From a virus, in IMG/VR virus record IMGVR_UViG_3300021963_000565, positions 1-26,469 of that record: a stretch of DNA of 26,469 nt. One strand, written 5' to 3'. Positions within the stretch are counted from its first letter, which is position 1. Each line of letters starts with the position of its first letter. Both the position numbers and the translations under genes were made by a program. Below the pieces are notes generated by a model, which was not told the origin of the DNA, did no database searches, and was given only the letters and a program-made list of their open reading frames with translations. Positions 1-6,411 of this stretch are shown here, piece by piece.

Positions 1-1346
1 CCTGTTGGGCCAGGCTCCCCAGTTGAGCCAGCTGGCCCTGTTGGGCCCAATACACCGGGTTGTCCGGGCTCTCCGGGATTTCCCTGTGAGCCGGGTTCGC
101 CTTGTGATCCACTTGGACCAGTTGGACCAGTTGCTCCAGTTGGACCAGGGGCGCCAGTGGGTCCATTTGCGCCGGGTTCCCCGTATGGACCAGGGCTACC
201 TGTTGGGCCCGGATCTCCTTGTGGGCCAACAATAGGACCTACATCATTCCATGCTCCTTCTGCTATGTTCCAAAACCATAAACTTCCAGATAAGTGTACG
301 GCTGTAATAGTAATAATACCTGTCATTGTACCGTGGACCTGACAGATATAGTAATAGGTACCGGGTGCAACTCCCGTGGTATCCCACACTATAGTTGCTA
401 CGTCAGATCCGTTGTTGGTTACTCCGGTTACAGCATCTCCTGTTCCAGTTGTGGCGGCAGTTTTAATCCAAAAAGGATGTCCTGCAGCAGTTACTTCAAA
501 TGTCAGGGTAGATCCAGTAACAGCAGAAATTGATATGTTTGTATCAATGCCGCCAAATACATAGCCACTGGCACCGGAGTTAGTTACATTGTATAGTTGA
601 TTTGCCGGAAGAGAACCTGCGGTCACAATCCAACCGTGTCCATCACTTCCTGTTAAAGGCAAGTCCTCTATTGTGGCTTTGGTACCTTGTAGTGTTACAC
701 TAACACCCTGTGCACCAGTTGGGCCAGTGTCTCCAATTTGTCCTGTAGGACCGGGGCTACCTGTGGGCCCAACTTCTCCTTGTGCTCCAGCCGGACCAGT
801 AGGGCCTTGCGAACCAGTAGGGCCTGTTCCGCCAGTGGGACCCACTGAGCCAGGTTCTCCAGTTGATCCCGGTGACCCGGGGTTTCCTTGTGAACCAGTG
901 GGTCCCGGTGTACCAATTGATCCTTGTGGCCCTGCTGGTCCTGTTGGACCAATGCTACCAGGAGATCCAGTTGGACCAGGTGGTCCGGGGTTGCCAGTTG
1001 GCCCAACGCTGCCAGAAGGACCTGTGGGACCTACGGAACCTACGGAACCTGTAGGACCGGTTGCCCCGTTGTTGCCTGGAGCCCCATTTTCGCCGGGACT
1101 ACCGCTGGGTATACCATTAATTAATGTAGTTACATATCCAATACTTGCTGCACCGGCAACATCGTTTACTGTTAGTGCAATGTTACCTGTGCGTCCCGCA
1201 ACTGTTTGTACTGGCGCACTAACTATGATTGTTCCGCTTGCTATATTAGCAAAATTCTGATTAATCTTTTCAAACGCATTGCGAATTGGATCGCCTGTGT
1301 GGTCGTTAGCTGTTGTACCTACGTAGACATTTGCAAAATTGCTCAT
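1..1346 (-). CDS. Collagen-like tail fibre with embedded cupredoxin domain (3' end outside window)
   Basis: The frame is open from the ATG at 1346 to the window edge, 448 codons, so the C-terminus is missing. Residues 1-80 form a head with the motifs [17 protein letters not shown] and [20 protein letters not shown], which recur at the N-termini of marine phage fibres. Residues ~81-213 are Gly-X-Y repeats (GPTG, GSPG, GPAG). Residues ~214-250 resemble a small fibre domain ([15 protein letters not shown]). Residues ~255-355 are cupredoxin-like (GHPFWIKT ... [13 protein letters not shown]), with His290, Cys335, His338 and Met341 in the type-1 copper pattern. The small domain then resumes ([19 protein letters not shown]) and a second collagen stretch runs off the edge. 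It is probably a trimeric adsorption fibre or fibre tip. Copper binding is inferred from the ligands. The long Pro/Gly open frames on the other strand are shadows. Confidence 0.88.
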   Translation of the reverse strand, partial: MSNFANVYVGTTANDHTGDPIRNAFEKINQNFANIASGTIIVSAPVQTVAGRTGNIALTVNDVAGAASIGYVTTLINGIPSGSPGENGAPGNNGATGPTGSVGSVGPTGPSGSVGPTGNPGPPGPTGSPGSIGPTGPAGPQGSIGTPGPTGSQGNPGSPGSTGEPGSVGPTGGTGPTGSQGPTGPAGAQGEVGPTGSPGPTGQIGDTGPTGAQGVSVTLQGTKATIEDLPLTGSDGHGWIVTAGSLPANQLYNVTNSGASGYVFGGIDTNISISAVTGSTLTFEVTAAGHPFWIKTAATTGTGDAVTGVTNNGSDVATIVWDTTGVAPGTYYYICQVHGTMTGIITITAVHLSGSLWFWNIAEGAWNDVGPIVGPQGDPGPTGSPGPYGEPGANGPTGAPGPTGATGPTGPSGSQGEPGSQGNPGEPGQPGVLGPTGPAGSTGEPGPT

Positions 1347-1371
1347 AAAAAATACCCTATTATAGGGTATT
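1347..1371 (-). terminator. Hairpin plus T6 just upstream of the fibre gene
   Basis: A perfect inverted repeat with 9-base arms (AATACCCTA/TAGGGTATT) and a 3-base loop covers 1351-1371. On the minus strand it is followed by six T (1352-1347). It has the form of an intrinsic terminator for transcripts coming from uvsE, ending against the fibre ATG. Its upstream arm overlaps the late-type box at 1368-1375. Confidence 0.55.
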
Positions 1372-1375
1372 TATG
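1368..1375 (-). promoter_or_regulatory. T4-late-type promoter CATAAATA for the fibre gene
   Basis: CATAAATA on the minus strand matches the T4 late consensus TATAAATA at 7 of 8 positions and lies 22 bases upstream of the fibre ATG. With T4 spacing the start would fall near 1362, inside the loop of the overlapping hairpin, so late RNA would lack the first arm of the terminator. Confidence 0.5.
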
Positions 1376-1396
1376 GCCAAACGTAAAAGCTCTGGA

Positions 1397-2416
1397 TTAG
1401 GCTTGTGCTTGTTTATATAACTCAAATGATGCTAAATTTTTTCCTTTTGACTCTGCCATGATGTCTGCCCAGGAACTATGTGTCAATGCCCAGTCATTTA
1501 CTGCTGTATTCCAGTAGAAGTCACTGTGTGCTCTGAGCTTGCCCTTTTTGTGGCCAGATTCTATCAACGGAATAAGAGCGGGGCGTTCGTGTCCGGAATG
1601 TCCGACAAGTACATCTTCACGGCTAACGGAGTAATGTATAACAGGGCGCACACCACGCCAACTATCACAAATCCTTTTAATACGGTCATCATTGTTTTCA
1701 ATATATTCTCCAGTTTTAATCCAATGGTGGTGTATGTCTAGCACTAAGGCGCAATCACTGGCTAGCTCTAGGCTCGAATCGATACCCCATGACATTTCGT
1801 CGTTTTCGATTGTGATGCAGTTTCTTGCTTCGGGGCTAAGACGTTGGAGGGCAGAGCGAATACCCGCGGGACCTCTTCTACCCGATATGTGTACATTGAT
1901 CTTAAAGTCCTGAAAGGTTTGTCCATAACCCATCCAACGTGCCATGTCAGCATGATATTCAAACTCCTCTATACTTCTATTTACGATTTCATCGGCCTCG
2001 GAAGCAAGAACACAGAATTGTCCAGGATGAAAGCTAAGTCGTACATCCAATTCTCTGGCACGGGCACCAACAGGTGCAAATATACGAGCACAATGATCTT
2101 GTATTTCTGTTCGTTGCCACCAGGCTTGCCAATCTTTTTCAGTGTAACCTTGTAGCATCTCGGATCCTAGTCGCACCATACGCAGATGGGGATCTAAACT
2201 GCCCACACGCTCAACCAGTTGAAGTGCGGCACTAGCATTGTGGTTCATAATGTCCCACTGTCGTTGTTCGGCTTCGGCTTTGTGTTCTCTAAGCCAACGC
2301 ATGGTAGTTGATCTGCCGTTGAGCTCTCGGTCCTTGGCATTTACCTTCATGCCTCCCACTTCACTGGGATCATTGATCCACTTGCAAGCAAAACCAATTT
2401 TACCAAGTTTTTTCAT
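1397..2416 (-). CDS. uvsE: UV damage endonuclease (UvdE family)
   Basis: 339 residues. The protein reads as a UvdE TIM-barrel endonuclease, which nicks DNA 5' of UV photoproducts using a metal cluster and starts repair. Family motifs occur in order: RLSFHPGQFCVLAS (~128), FEYHADMARWMGY (~152), FKINVHISGRRG (~171), ITIENDEMSWG (~202), CALVLDIHHHWI (~223), VIHYSVSRE (~260) and RAHSDFYWN (~293). The His/Glu/Asp metal ligands expected in these blocks are present. The start overlaps the stop of the upstream 49-residue gene by 4 bases (ATGA), so the two are probably co-translated. UvdE genes are common in marine T4-like phages, where they would help repair UV-damaged genomes in surface water. The family is clear; activity was not tested. 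Confidence 0.93.
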   Translation of the reverse strand: MKKLGKIGFACKWINDPSEVGGMKVNAKDRELNGRSTTMRWLREHKAEAEQRQWDIMNHNASAALQLVERVGSLDPHLRMVRLGSEMLQGYTEKDWQAWWQRTEIQDHCARIFAPVGARARELDVRLSFHPGQFCVLASEADEIVNRSIEEFEYHADMARWMGYGQTFQDFKINVHISGRRGPAGIRSALQRLSPEARNCITIENDEMSWGIDSSLELASDCALVLDIHHHWIKTGEYIENNDDRIKRICDSWRGVRPVIHYSVSREDVLVGHSGHERPALIPLIESGHKKGKLRAHSDFYWNTAVNDWALTHSSWADIMAESKGKNLASFELYKQAQA

Positions 2417-2562
2417 AGATATTTAATAACAAGTTGTTCAACCACAAGATAGTAACCCCACAATGGGAAAACTACGGCAAAGAAAGTACTCCAAAATCCC
2501 TGTGCAATTACTATGCCAGCAAGCCACCAAGCAAAAAGGATAAGTGAAACTAGATATCTCAT
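2413..2562 (-). CDS. Small membrane protein, 49 residues
   Basis: The ORF begins MRYLVSLILFAWWLAG and ends LVVEQLVIKYL, 49 residues. It is almost wholly hydrophobic: one segment at ~3-20, a short FWSTFF turn, and a second at ~26-42, so two membrane passes or a hairpin are likely. Its stop overlaps the uvsE start (ATGA), which supports it as a real gene despite its size. Similar small proteins occur near uvsE-type genes in marine T4-like phages as far as I recall, with no known function. A role in membrane modification is possible but not shown. Confidence 0.75.
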   Translation of the reverse strand: MRYLVSLILFAWWLAGIVIAQGFWSTFFAVVFPLWGYYLVVEQLVIKYL

Positions 2563-2567
2563 AGTGT

Positions 2568-2596
2568 ATTATATACGCATTTAATTAATGACGCAA
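2568..2596 (-). promoter_or_regulatory. Possible sigma70-type promoter for the 49-residue gene and uvsE
   Basis: A perfect -10 (TATAAT, 2568-2573) is separated by 17 bases from TTGCGT (2591-2596), a weak -35. It lies just before the ATG at 2562 and partly inside the end of the upstream gene. It is weaker than the TTGACC promoters at 4018-4824. Confidence 0.35.
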
Positions 2597-2764
2597 TGGA
2601 TTTAGGCTTTCTACACCACCTACTTTGAGCATGGCACAATGTGTGACTAGCCGCTGAAATTCATCAATTTCATCTGAGCTAGCGGCAATTTCGGGAAGTG
2701 TGCCGTGTACCACATCCCAGAGGCGTTGGATGTCTTCTTCTTTGAGCCAAGTATCAAATTCCAT
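2585..2764 (-). CDS. Small conserved-type phage protein, 59 residues
   Basis: I do not recognise this protein. It begins MEFDTWLKEEDIQRLW and is acidic and mostly helical in appearance, with no membrane segment. The start at 2764 was chosen because its ATG comes directly after the stop of the upstream gene (TAA at 2766-2768), the usual spacing here. A longer frame to 2860 would run deep into that gene. It belongs to the run of small early-type genes between uvsE and the GIY-YIG nuclease. Confidence 0.7.
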   Translation of the reverse strand: MEFDTWLKEEDIQRLWDVVHGTLPEIAASSDEIDEFQRLVTHCAMLKVGGVESLNPLRH

Positions 2765-2765
2765 T

Positions 2766-2948
2766 TTACTTCTCCATGATGTATTGTATGACTTCTCGGG
2801 CGTCTTTATACTTAGATGCTTCAACCGCCTGCTCGAGATAGCCTTGGCGCATGTCTTCAAGTTGATTAAGGAAATCAGTGATTTGATCCTTACGCAAAGT
2901 ATACGTATAGGTAAAAATGTTTGTAGTGGGCTTTTTTTCTGGATTCAT
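2766..2948 (-). CDS. Small phage protein, 60 residues
   Basis: The function is unknown. The ORF begins MNPEKKPTTNIFTYTYTLRK and continues as an amphipathic helical segment (DQITDFLNQLEDMRQGYLEQAVEASKYKDAREVIQYIM). It is charged and has no signal peptide or membrane segment. Its ATG overlaps the TGA of the upstream gene (ATGA at 2945-2948), so it is probably translated by coupling. It may be a small helical binding protein, but nothing in the sequence indicates the partner. Confidence 0.7.
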   Translation of the reverse strand: MNPEKKPTTNIFTYTYTLRKDQITDFLNQLEDMRQGYLEQAVEASKYKDAREVIQYIMEK

Positions 2949-3277
2949 TTGATTTTAACCTCTGAGTCTTTGACACGGTCACTGTAAAGTTTATGCCCGC
3001 GACTTCTGACTAATTCTGCAGAACCTTGTGGATCATTTTCAAACATTTCACGCACATCATCTGCGTCAATGCCATCCTCAACATTAAGAGTGTAAACTTC
3101 ATAATGTCGCTGACTGTTATATCGGGCACGTATGATTATTCTATTAACCAACTGGTTAAGATTAACATCAGCGGCCTCTCCTTTTAACACACGCCATGAC
3201 CGTTCTTGCTCAATGGCGGTGACATCAATCACTGCCTCAATGCCGGTCATGTCCCAAGACAACAAGAAGGTGTGCAT
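2945..3277 (-). CDS. Conserved-type phage protein of unknown function, 110 residues
   Basis: The start at 3277 (MHTFLLSWDMTGIEAVID) was chosen because its ATG lies one base after the stop of the 29-residue gene; the alternative TTG at 3295 lies inside that gene. Recognisable blocks are LVNRIIIRARYNSQRHYEVYTLN (~50) and MFENDPQGSAELVRSRGHKLYSD (~82). I recall similar small proteins in pelagiphages and cyanophages, without an assigned role. Mixed alpha/beta composition, no membrane segment and no catalytic motif. It probably belongs to the early takeover genes. Confidence 0.8.
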   Translation of the reverse strand: MHTFLLSWDMTGIEAVIDVTAIEQERSWRVLKGEAADVNLNQLVNRIIIRARYNSQRHYEVYTLNVEDGIDADDVREMFENDPQGSAELVRSRGHKLYSDRVKDSEVKIK

Positions 3278-3278
3278 G

Positions 3279-3368
3279 TCAGAATTCGCCTGCAAGTATT
3301 AATGCCAGGCCCATACCTATAATAGGTGCGCCCACCACAATAAAAAGATTTATTAATGCTTGATCCAT
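3279..3368 (-). CDS. Tiny membrane peptide, 29 residues
   Basis: The ORF reads MDQALINLFIVVGAPIIGMG then LALILAGEF. It is a single hydrophobic segment with Gly and Pro in the middle and almost no charge. It has one of the better ribosome sites in the area (GAAGGAGTGGTAAG before ATG), and its spacing to the neighbours is tight: stop of the upstream gene one base before, start of the next gene one base after its own stop. That packing supports it as a real gene. It is a one-pass membrane peptide of unknown role. Confidence 0.65.
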   Translation of the reverse strand: MDQALINLFIVVGAPIIGMGLALILAGEF

Positions 3369-3369
3369 C

Positions 3370-3600
3370 TTACCACTCCTTCTTGTCGCCTGTGGCTTCG
3401 TTGTTACGATAACCAGCGGCGTAGGCCGCAATCTCTGTGTCAGTCATTTGTGCCATGTCAATTCTAGGACTGCGGTGAGTGTCTCTCACAAAGTAGTGAG
3501 GCATGTAGTCACGACCGTAATAGCTGTCAGCTTGACCGCGATCGTAGGGACCGCCATGGCGTTGATCGTAGTAACCAGAATGTGTAACTTCTTTAATCAT
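3370..3600 (-). CDS. Conserved-type small phage protein, 76 residues
   Basis: The function is unknown. The protein is rich in Tyr, Arg, Asp and Gly (YYDQRHGGPYDRGQADSYYG) with the blocks DRGQADSYYGR, PHYFV, TEIAAYAAGY and GDKKEW. I recall short proteins with the order DRG-AD-YYGR-PH-AY-GY-E in many T4-like and cyanobacterial phages, none with a known role. Polar, no membrane segment. It lies 9 bases after the gene at 3610-3987 and is probably in the same transcript from the promoter at 4018. Confidence 0.78.
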   Translation of the reverse strand: MIKEVTHSGYYDQRHGGPYDRGQADSYYGRDYMPHYFVRDTHRSPRIDMAQMTDTEIAAYAAGYRNNEATGDKKEW

Positions 3601-3609
3601 AGATGCTCC

Positions 3610-3987
3610 TTAAGCCGCTTTGCGGAAGTATTGATAGGGCAGGCCCAGGGTCCAAGCCAAGTAACTGTCGTCGCCATTAGTCTCTTCTGCCTCATGGATC
3701 CAACGCAGGGCCATGCCGCGGTCTTTAGCACCCATGGTTATCAACTCTGCAACACGGCGCTCAAAGGCTGTGACAGCCTGAGCTTCTGACGCCTTGCGAG
3801 CAGTCTCTTCACGGTCAATGGCTTGACCCAGGATCACAAACTCAGCTTCAAAATCATCAAGAGTCCACGCAGAAGTGTCAATGCAACGTGGGCGGACACC
3901 ATATGCATCTTTGTGCATGTCCCAGTAAGTGGCCTGAGCTTGCTCTAAGTCTGACAGCTCGTCCCAAGATTTGAATTCTGTAGTCAT
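3610..3987 (-). CDS. Conserved-type phage protein, 125 residues
   Basis: The gene has its own strong promoter (4018-4046) and a leader of about 24 bases with the ribosome site AAAAAGGACTTGTAA. The protein contains YWDMHKDAYGVRPR (~22-35), a block I recall in small proteins of many tailed phages, followed by a long charged helical region (~50-95) and the C-terminus WTLGLPYQYFRKAA. No enzyme motif or membrane segment. The promoter type suggests early expression by host sigma70 polymerase. Confidence 0.8.
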   Translation of the reverse strand: MTTEFKSWDELSDLEQAQATYWDMHKDAYGVRPRCIDTSAWTLDDFEAEFVILGQAIDREETARKASEAQAVTAFERRVAELITMGAKDRGMALRWIHEAEETNGDDSYLAWTLGLPYQYFRKAA

Positions 3988-4017
3988 TTACAAGTCCTTT
4001 TTAATTACTATACAAGT

Positions 4018-4046
4018 ATTATAGCAAAGGTTGAATTATGGGTCAA
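4018..4046 (-). promoter_or_regulatory. Sigma70-type promoter (TTGACC-17-TATAAT)
   Basis: The -35 TTGACC (4041-4046) and perfect -10 TATAAT (4018-4023) are separated by exactly 17 bases. The -35 is preceded by GG, giving the block GGTTGACC shared with the promoters at 4384 and 4796. It drives the 125-residue gene starting at 3987. Confidence 0.85.
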
Positions 4047-4050
4047 CCGT

Positions 4051-4377
4051 TTAGTGCGTGTTTAATGCAGGCATTTGGCTGTTAATGATGTCACGTTCCA
4101 TGCTGTGAGCTGGCTTGCGGCCACGCACAACATCAACCAACAAGACTGCAAACGCTTCTGCACCGTGCTCACGGATGCTTTGGCAAAGTGCCCAATCTTT
4201 GTTTTCTGTTAACGCACGACGAACGTGCTTTTGAAAACGCACTTTGAGAGCTTTGTTAATTTGGTTGCCGCATACTGTGATGCCAATGTAGCTTTCGTTT
4301 GTGTTAGTGTTTACTAACATATAGACAGCATGCTTGGTGTCTTGACGGCGTTTACGTGATTGCTTTTTAAGTTCCAT
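4051..4377 (-). CDS. Small free-standing GIY-YIG endonuclease
   Basis: 108 residues. The GIY-YIG pattern appears as VYMLVN (18-23) and SYIGIT (29-34), about 10 residues apart as the fold requires, followed by Arg47 (KVRFQKHV), Glu94 (SMERDIINSQ) and Asn106 (PALN), the expected catalytic Arg, Glu and Asn. The first motif has Val where most members have Gly. There is no extra DNA-binding domain. Family members include homing nucleases (T4 Seg proteins) and T4 endonuclease II (DenA), which breaks down host DNA; the small size and early promoter fit the DenA type better, but this is inference. The promoter at 4384 places the transcript start at the A of the ATG, with no room for a ribosome site. 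Confidence 0.8.
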   Translation of the reverse strand: MELKKQSRKRRQDTKHAVYMLVNTNTNESYIGITVCGNQINKALKVRFQKHVRRALTENKDWALCQSIREHGAEAFAVLLVDVVRGRKPAHSMERDIINSQMPALNTH

Positions 4378-4383
4378 ACATGT

Positions 4384-4412
4384 ATTATAGCCGAGAACGC
4401 TTTTTGGGTCAA
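4384..4412 (-). promoter_or_regulatory. Sigma70-type promoter (TTGACC-17-TATAAT), apparently leaderless
   Basis: TTGACC (4407-4412), 17 bases, then TATAAT (4384-4389). Six bases separate the -10 from the ATG at 4377, so the expected +1 is the A of the start codon of the GIY-YIG gene. Confidence 0.85.
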
Positions 4413-4433
4413 CCGAAATTAGACATTTTTTGC

Positions 4434-4477
4434 AAAAAAACAGCCCAAAAAGTAGTACTTTTTGCTACTTTTGGGCT
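4434..4477 (-). terminator. Intrinsic terminator after the 94-residue gene
   Basis: On the minus strand a stem AGCCCAAAAGTAG pairs with CTACTTTTTGGGCT (one bulged base) around a 9-base loop (4456-4464) and is followed by G and seven T. It lies 6 bases after the stop of the gene at 4484 and separates it from the next promoter. Confidence 0.85.
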
Positions 4478-4483
4478 TTATTA

Positions 4484-4768
4484 TTAGATAATCTCTCGGG
4501 ATAATAGCTTTTTATATACGGGTTTTGGCATTTTAATATTAACCGATAATGCGTTTGCTTTAATACGCAGGGTTTCAATAATATTATTAACTTCTGTTAA
4601 GTTAATATTATCGGGATTATTATCGATAATATAAAGTGCTTTATTTGCAGTAAACTCCGAATATGTATTTGCTACAATACGCAGAGAAATTACATCATTT
4701 TTATATGGAGTACGTTTAAAGTTAACTTTTAGATATAAAGTACTAATTGGCAAAGCATTGTAATACAT
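4484..4768 (-). CDS. Unknown small protein, 94 residues
   Basis: I do not recognise this protein. It begins MYYNALPISTLYLKVNF. The start at 4768 follows a clear ribosome site (AAAGGAG, 5 bases before ATG) and lies 27 bases after the -10 of the promoter at 4796; a longer frame to 4828 would begin within the promoter and is rejected. The protein is rich in Asn, Ile, Lys and Tyr, with a repeated helical look (LTEVNNIIETLRIKANAL), and is more AT-rich in coding than its neighbours, which may mean later acquisition. It forms a single-gene unit with its own promoter and terminator. Confidence 0.75.
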   Translation of the reverse strand: MYYNALPISTLYLKVNFKRTPYKNDVISLRIVANTYSEFTANKALYIIDNNPDNINLTEVNNIIETLRIKANALSVNIKMPKPVYKKLLSREII

Positions 4769-4795
4769 ACCCACTCCTTTGATGAACAAGTATGT

Positions 4796-4824
4796 ATTAT
4801 ACATTAGACCCCATTTTAGGTCAA
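4796..4824 (-). promoter_or_regulatory. Sigma70-type promoter (TTGACC-17-TATAAT)
   Basis: TTGACC (4819-4824), a 17-base spacer and perfect TATAAT (4796-4801), with GG before the -35 as in the two promoters further left. It drives the 94-residue gene. It sits right after the stop of the acidic gene at 4831. Confidence 0.85.
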
Positions 4825-4830
4825 CCAAAA

Positions 4831-5058
4831 TTAGTGCAAGGGTTCGTCTTTGTTAACATTTTCAAGATCGTAAATTCCAAATATCTTTAAAATCTTTGTG
4901 ATGTTTTTAGGAGGGTTAAATGGAATGTTTTCAGGAAAAAACACTGACTTCAATTCGCCGTCTGGACCAAGTATAAAGCCGTAGTCATCGTCTGCAATCT
5001 CGTCATCGTAAATATCCTCAACTTCTAGCTCTCTACTAGATTGGGCGGCTTTGCTCAT
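4831..5058 (-). CDS. Acidic small phage protein, 75 residues
   Basis: The function is unknown. The N-terminal half is strongly acidic (ELEVEDIYDDEIADDDYGFI), followed by LGPDGELKSVFFPENIPF and a basic/hydrophobic helix (PPKNITKILKIFGIYDL). The block DDDYGFILGPDGELKSVFFPE resembles short phage proteins of unknown role. Its start overlaps the end of the metallopeptidase-like gene by 23 bases, so it is probably the last gene of the endolysin transcript. Confidence 0.75.
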   Translation of the reverse strand: MSKAAQSSRELEVEDIYDDEIADDDYGFILGPDGELKSVFFPENIPFNPPKNITKILKIFGIYDLENVNKDEPLH

Positions 5059-5638
5059 ATTCTAACTCCAGTTCTTTTAAGTATTTAACAATTTGTTTTT
5101 CTAATTTTACTACCACTGAATGGTCTATGTCAAATGTTTTTGTGTATATTTGGTACATAGCACAGTCTTGATAATTCCGATCAAAGGCAACAGCTTCTGC
5201 GGCAATGCTAAACCCGTATGCTTCAATTTCTGCGCTTTCCCCAAGGTAAATTTGATTATCAATGTTGCTTTTATACTGCTTTGATTTTTTACCTTTTTGG
5301 TACTGTTGACGGTGTACCAGCTCGTGCCCGATGCACTCTGCAATATCAAAGGTTAGTTGTTCCCAGTTGAGCAAGTTCCCAAAATACAGTTCTTGTTCAG
5401 GGTGATAGCATAGTGTGATTTCTGTGTGCGGTAAATGGTGTGCATCGTTATAACAATCATATAAGCCTGCAACAATGACCATGTTGGGGTCAACGGCATA
5501 ATCTCTTTGAGTACGAAAACAAAGATCCGCAGCAGGAAACTGTCTACGGATTACCTTTGTGAACTCACTGGCAGAAAAGCTACGTTCATAGTATCTATCT
5601 TTGAGTGCCAACAAGCGATTTCTAGTGTCAAAGAACAT
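5036..5638 (-). CDS. HExxH metallopeptidase-like protein
   Basis: 200 residues from the ATG at 5638; the preceding TTG at 5641 is less likely. A zinc peptidase signature, HELVH, is at 105-109 (IAECIGHELVHRQQ), and a downstream acidic segment (GESAEIEAYGFSIAAE, ~133-148) can supply the third ligand. The N-terminal part holds a beta-rich region (MVIVAGLYDCYND, TEITLCYHPEQ). No signal peptide. The start overlaps the endolysin stop by one base (TGATG), so it should be translated with the endolysin. Its size and motif fit small SprT/minigluzincin-type proteases. The substrate is unknown; candidates are a host protein or a virion precursor. Confidence 0.72.
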   Translation of the reverse strand: MFFDTRNRLLALKDRYYERSFSASEFTKVIRRQFPAADLCFRTQRDYAVDPNMVIVAGLYDCYNDAHHLPHTEITLCYHPEQELYFGNLLNWEQLTFDIAECIGHELVHRQQYQKGKKSKQYKSNIDNQIYLGESAEIEAYGFSIAAEAVAFDRNYQDCAMYQIYTKTFDIDHSVVVKLEKQIVKYLKELELEYEQSRPI

Positions 5639-6309
5639 CAAACGTCCGAATAAAAGATGTGTCCACCAATTTTATTTACAGTTCTTTTTTGTTTAGCCCA
5701 TGTTGGTCGAACAGATGTGGCATGGAAGTATAGTGCGTCTGAATATTTCATTCTCCAGGGCAAGTACTCCCCAGTTAATAAATTATATGCTATGCGACGA
5801 CTTTCTTCCCAACGATCACTTTCCAACTTGGGCTTCTTCACTGATTGGCATGTCCAAGAAAATTGGCAAACAGAAAACTGATTTTTAACTGTTTTAGTTC
5901 TAGTTTCAGTTTCTTCTTTGCTAAACCATCCCGCAGGTTTTACTATCACAGTTTCTAGCACATCCTTGCTACGAGTAATAACTGTACGTGATTTGACTAC
6001 TTCACAGATGCTGTTGCCAAAGCGGCTGTCACGTACACGATTAATGGTAACTATGCCAACTGCGGCTTTGCCCTCCTCGGGTTCGTTGCCCGATTCGTAG
6101 TAGATGTTTTGTGCCAGACAATCAACATCTTTTGATGACACTTTAAAATTAATCCAGGGATCTACAATCACATGAACTAAGGTATCCCAGGCGCCCGTCA
6201 CAACTTGTTTGACAAGTCCCGATTTTGGCGCTGTTACTTCCTCTGCATGACCGGGTGCTAATACGGTCAGGGCAAATACTGCAACAATAGTTTGAAATAT
6301 TGTTCTCAT
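5638..6309 (-). CDS. Exported cell wall hydrolase, probable endolysin (SleB/CwlJ type)
   Basis: 223 residues. A Sec signal peptide is visible: MRT, a hydrophobic core (FQTIVAVFALTVLA) and a cleavage site near PGHA-EE (residue 22). The Hydrolase_2 (SleB) domain follows from ~62: CLAQNIYYESGNEP with Glu72 as the likely catalytic acid, GKAAVGIVTINRVRDSRFG, and CQFSWTC at ~148. Enzymes of this family cut peptidoglycan glycan strands as muramidase or lytic transglycosylase. As the only wall hydrolase in the window it is the likely endolysin; the signal peptide means it could reach the periplasm through host Sec without a classical holin. The ribosome site is strong (TAGGAGGACAGT) and the promoter is at 6363. 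Confidence 0.87.
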   Translation of the reverse strand: MRTIFQTIVAVFALTVLAPGHAEEVTAPKSGLVKQVVTGAWDTLVHVIVDPWINFKVSSKDVDCLAQNIYYESGNEPEEGKAAVGIVTINRVRDSRFGNSICEVVKSRTVITRSKDVLETVIVKPAGWFSKEETETRTKTVKNQFSVCQFSWTCQSVKKPKLESDRWEESRRIAYNLLTGEYLPWRMKYSDALYFHATSVRPTWAKQKRTVNKIGGHIFYSDV

Positions 6310-6362
6310 ACTGTCCTCCTATTTTAACTTCGTAAGATATTTAAGTACATATCCTGATAGTT

Positions 6363-6391
6363 ATAGTACTATATAAAAGTTTGTAAGTCAA
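6363..6391 (-). promoter_or_regulatory. Sigma70-type promoter of the lysis unit
   Basis: TTGACT (6386-6391), 17 bases, then TACTAT (6363-6368), a 4 of 6 match to the -10. It lies about 55 bases ahead of the endolysin ATG, with a strong ribosome site in between. Confidence 0.65.
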
Positions 6392-6411
6392 GTTAAATAA
6401 GACCCAGTGAC

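Noticed and set aside
90-1110. Short direct repeats that could suggest a CRISPR array or minisatellite.
   Set aside because: The repeat unit is 9 bases coding Gly-X-Y, in frame and variable, with no spacer pattern.
673-1260. A 195-codon Pro/Gly/Val-rich open frame on the plus strand, and others opposite the fibre gene.
   Set aside because: These are the antisense frames of Gly-X-Y codons; the minus frame has a start, upstream signals and recognisable domains.
4051-4377. Homing endonuclease interpretation of the GIY-YIG gene.
   Set aside because: No DNA-binding domain, no interrupted host gene or intron nearby, and an independent early promoter.
4768-4828. Longer start of the 94-residue gene at 4828.
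   Set aside because: It would place the N-terminus in the promoter; the ATG at 4768 has a strong ribosome site.
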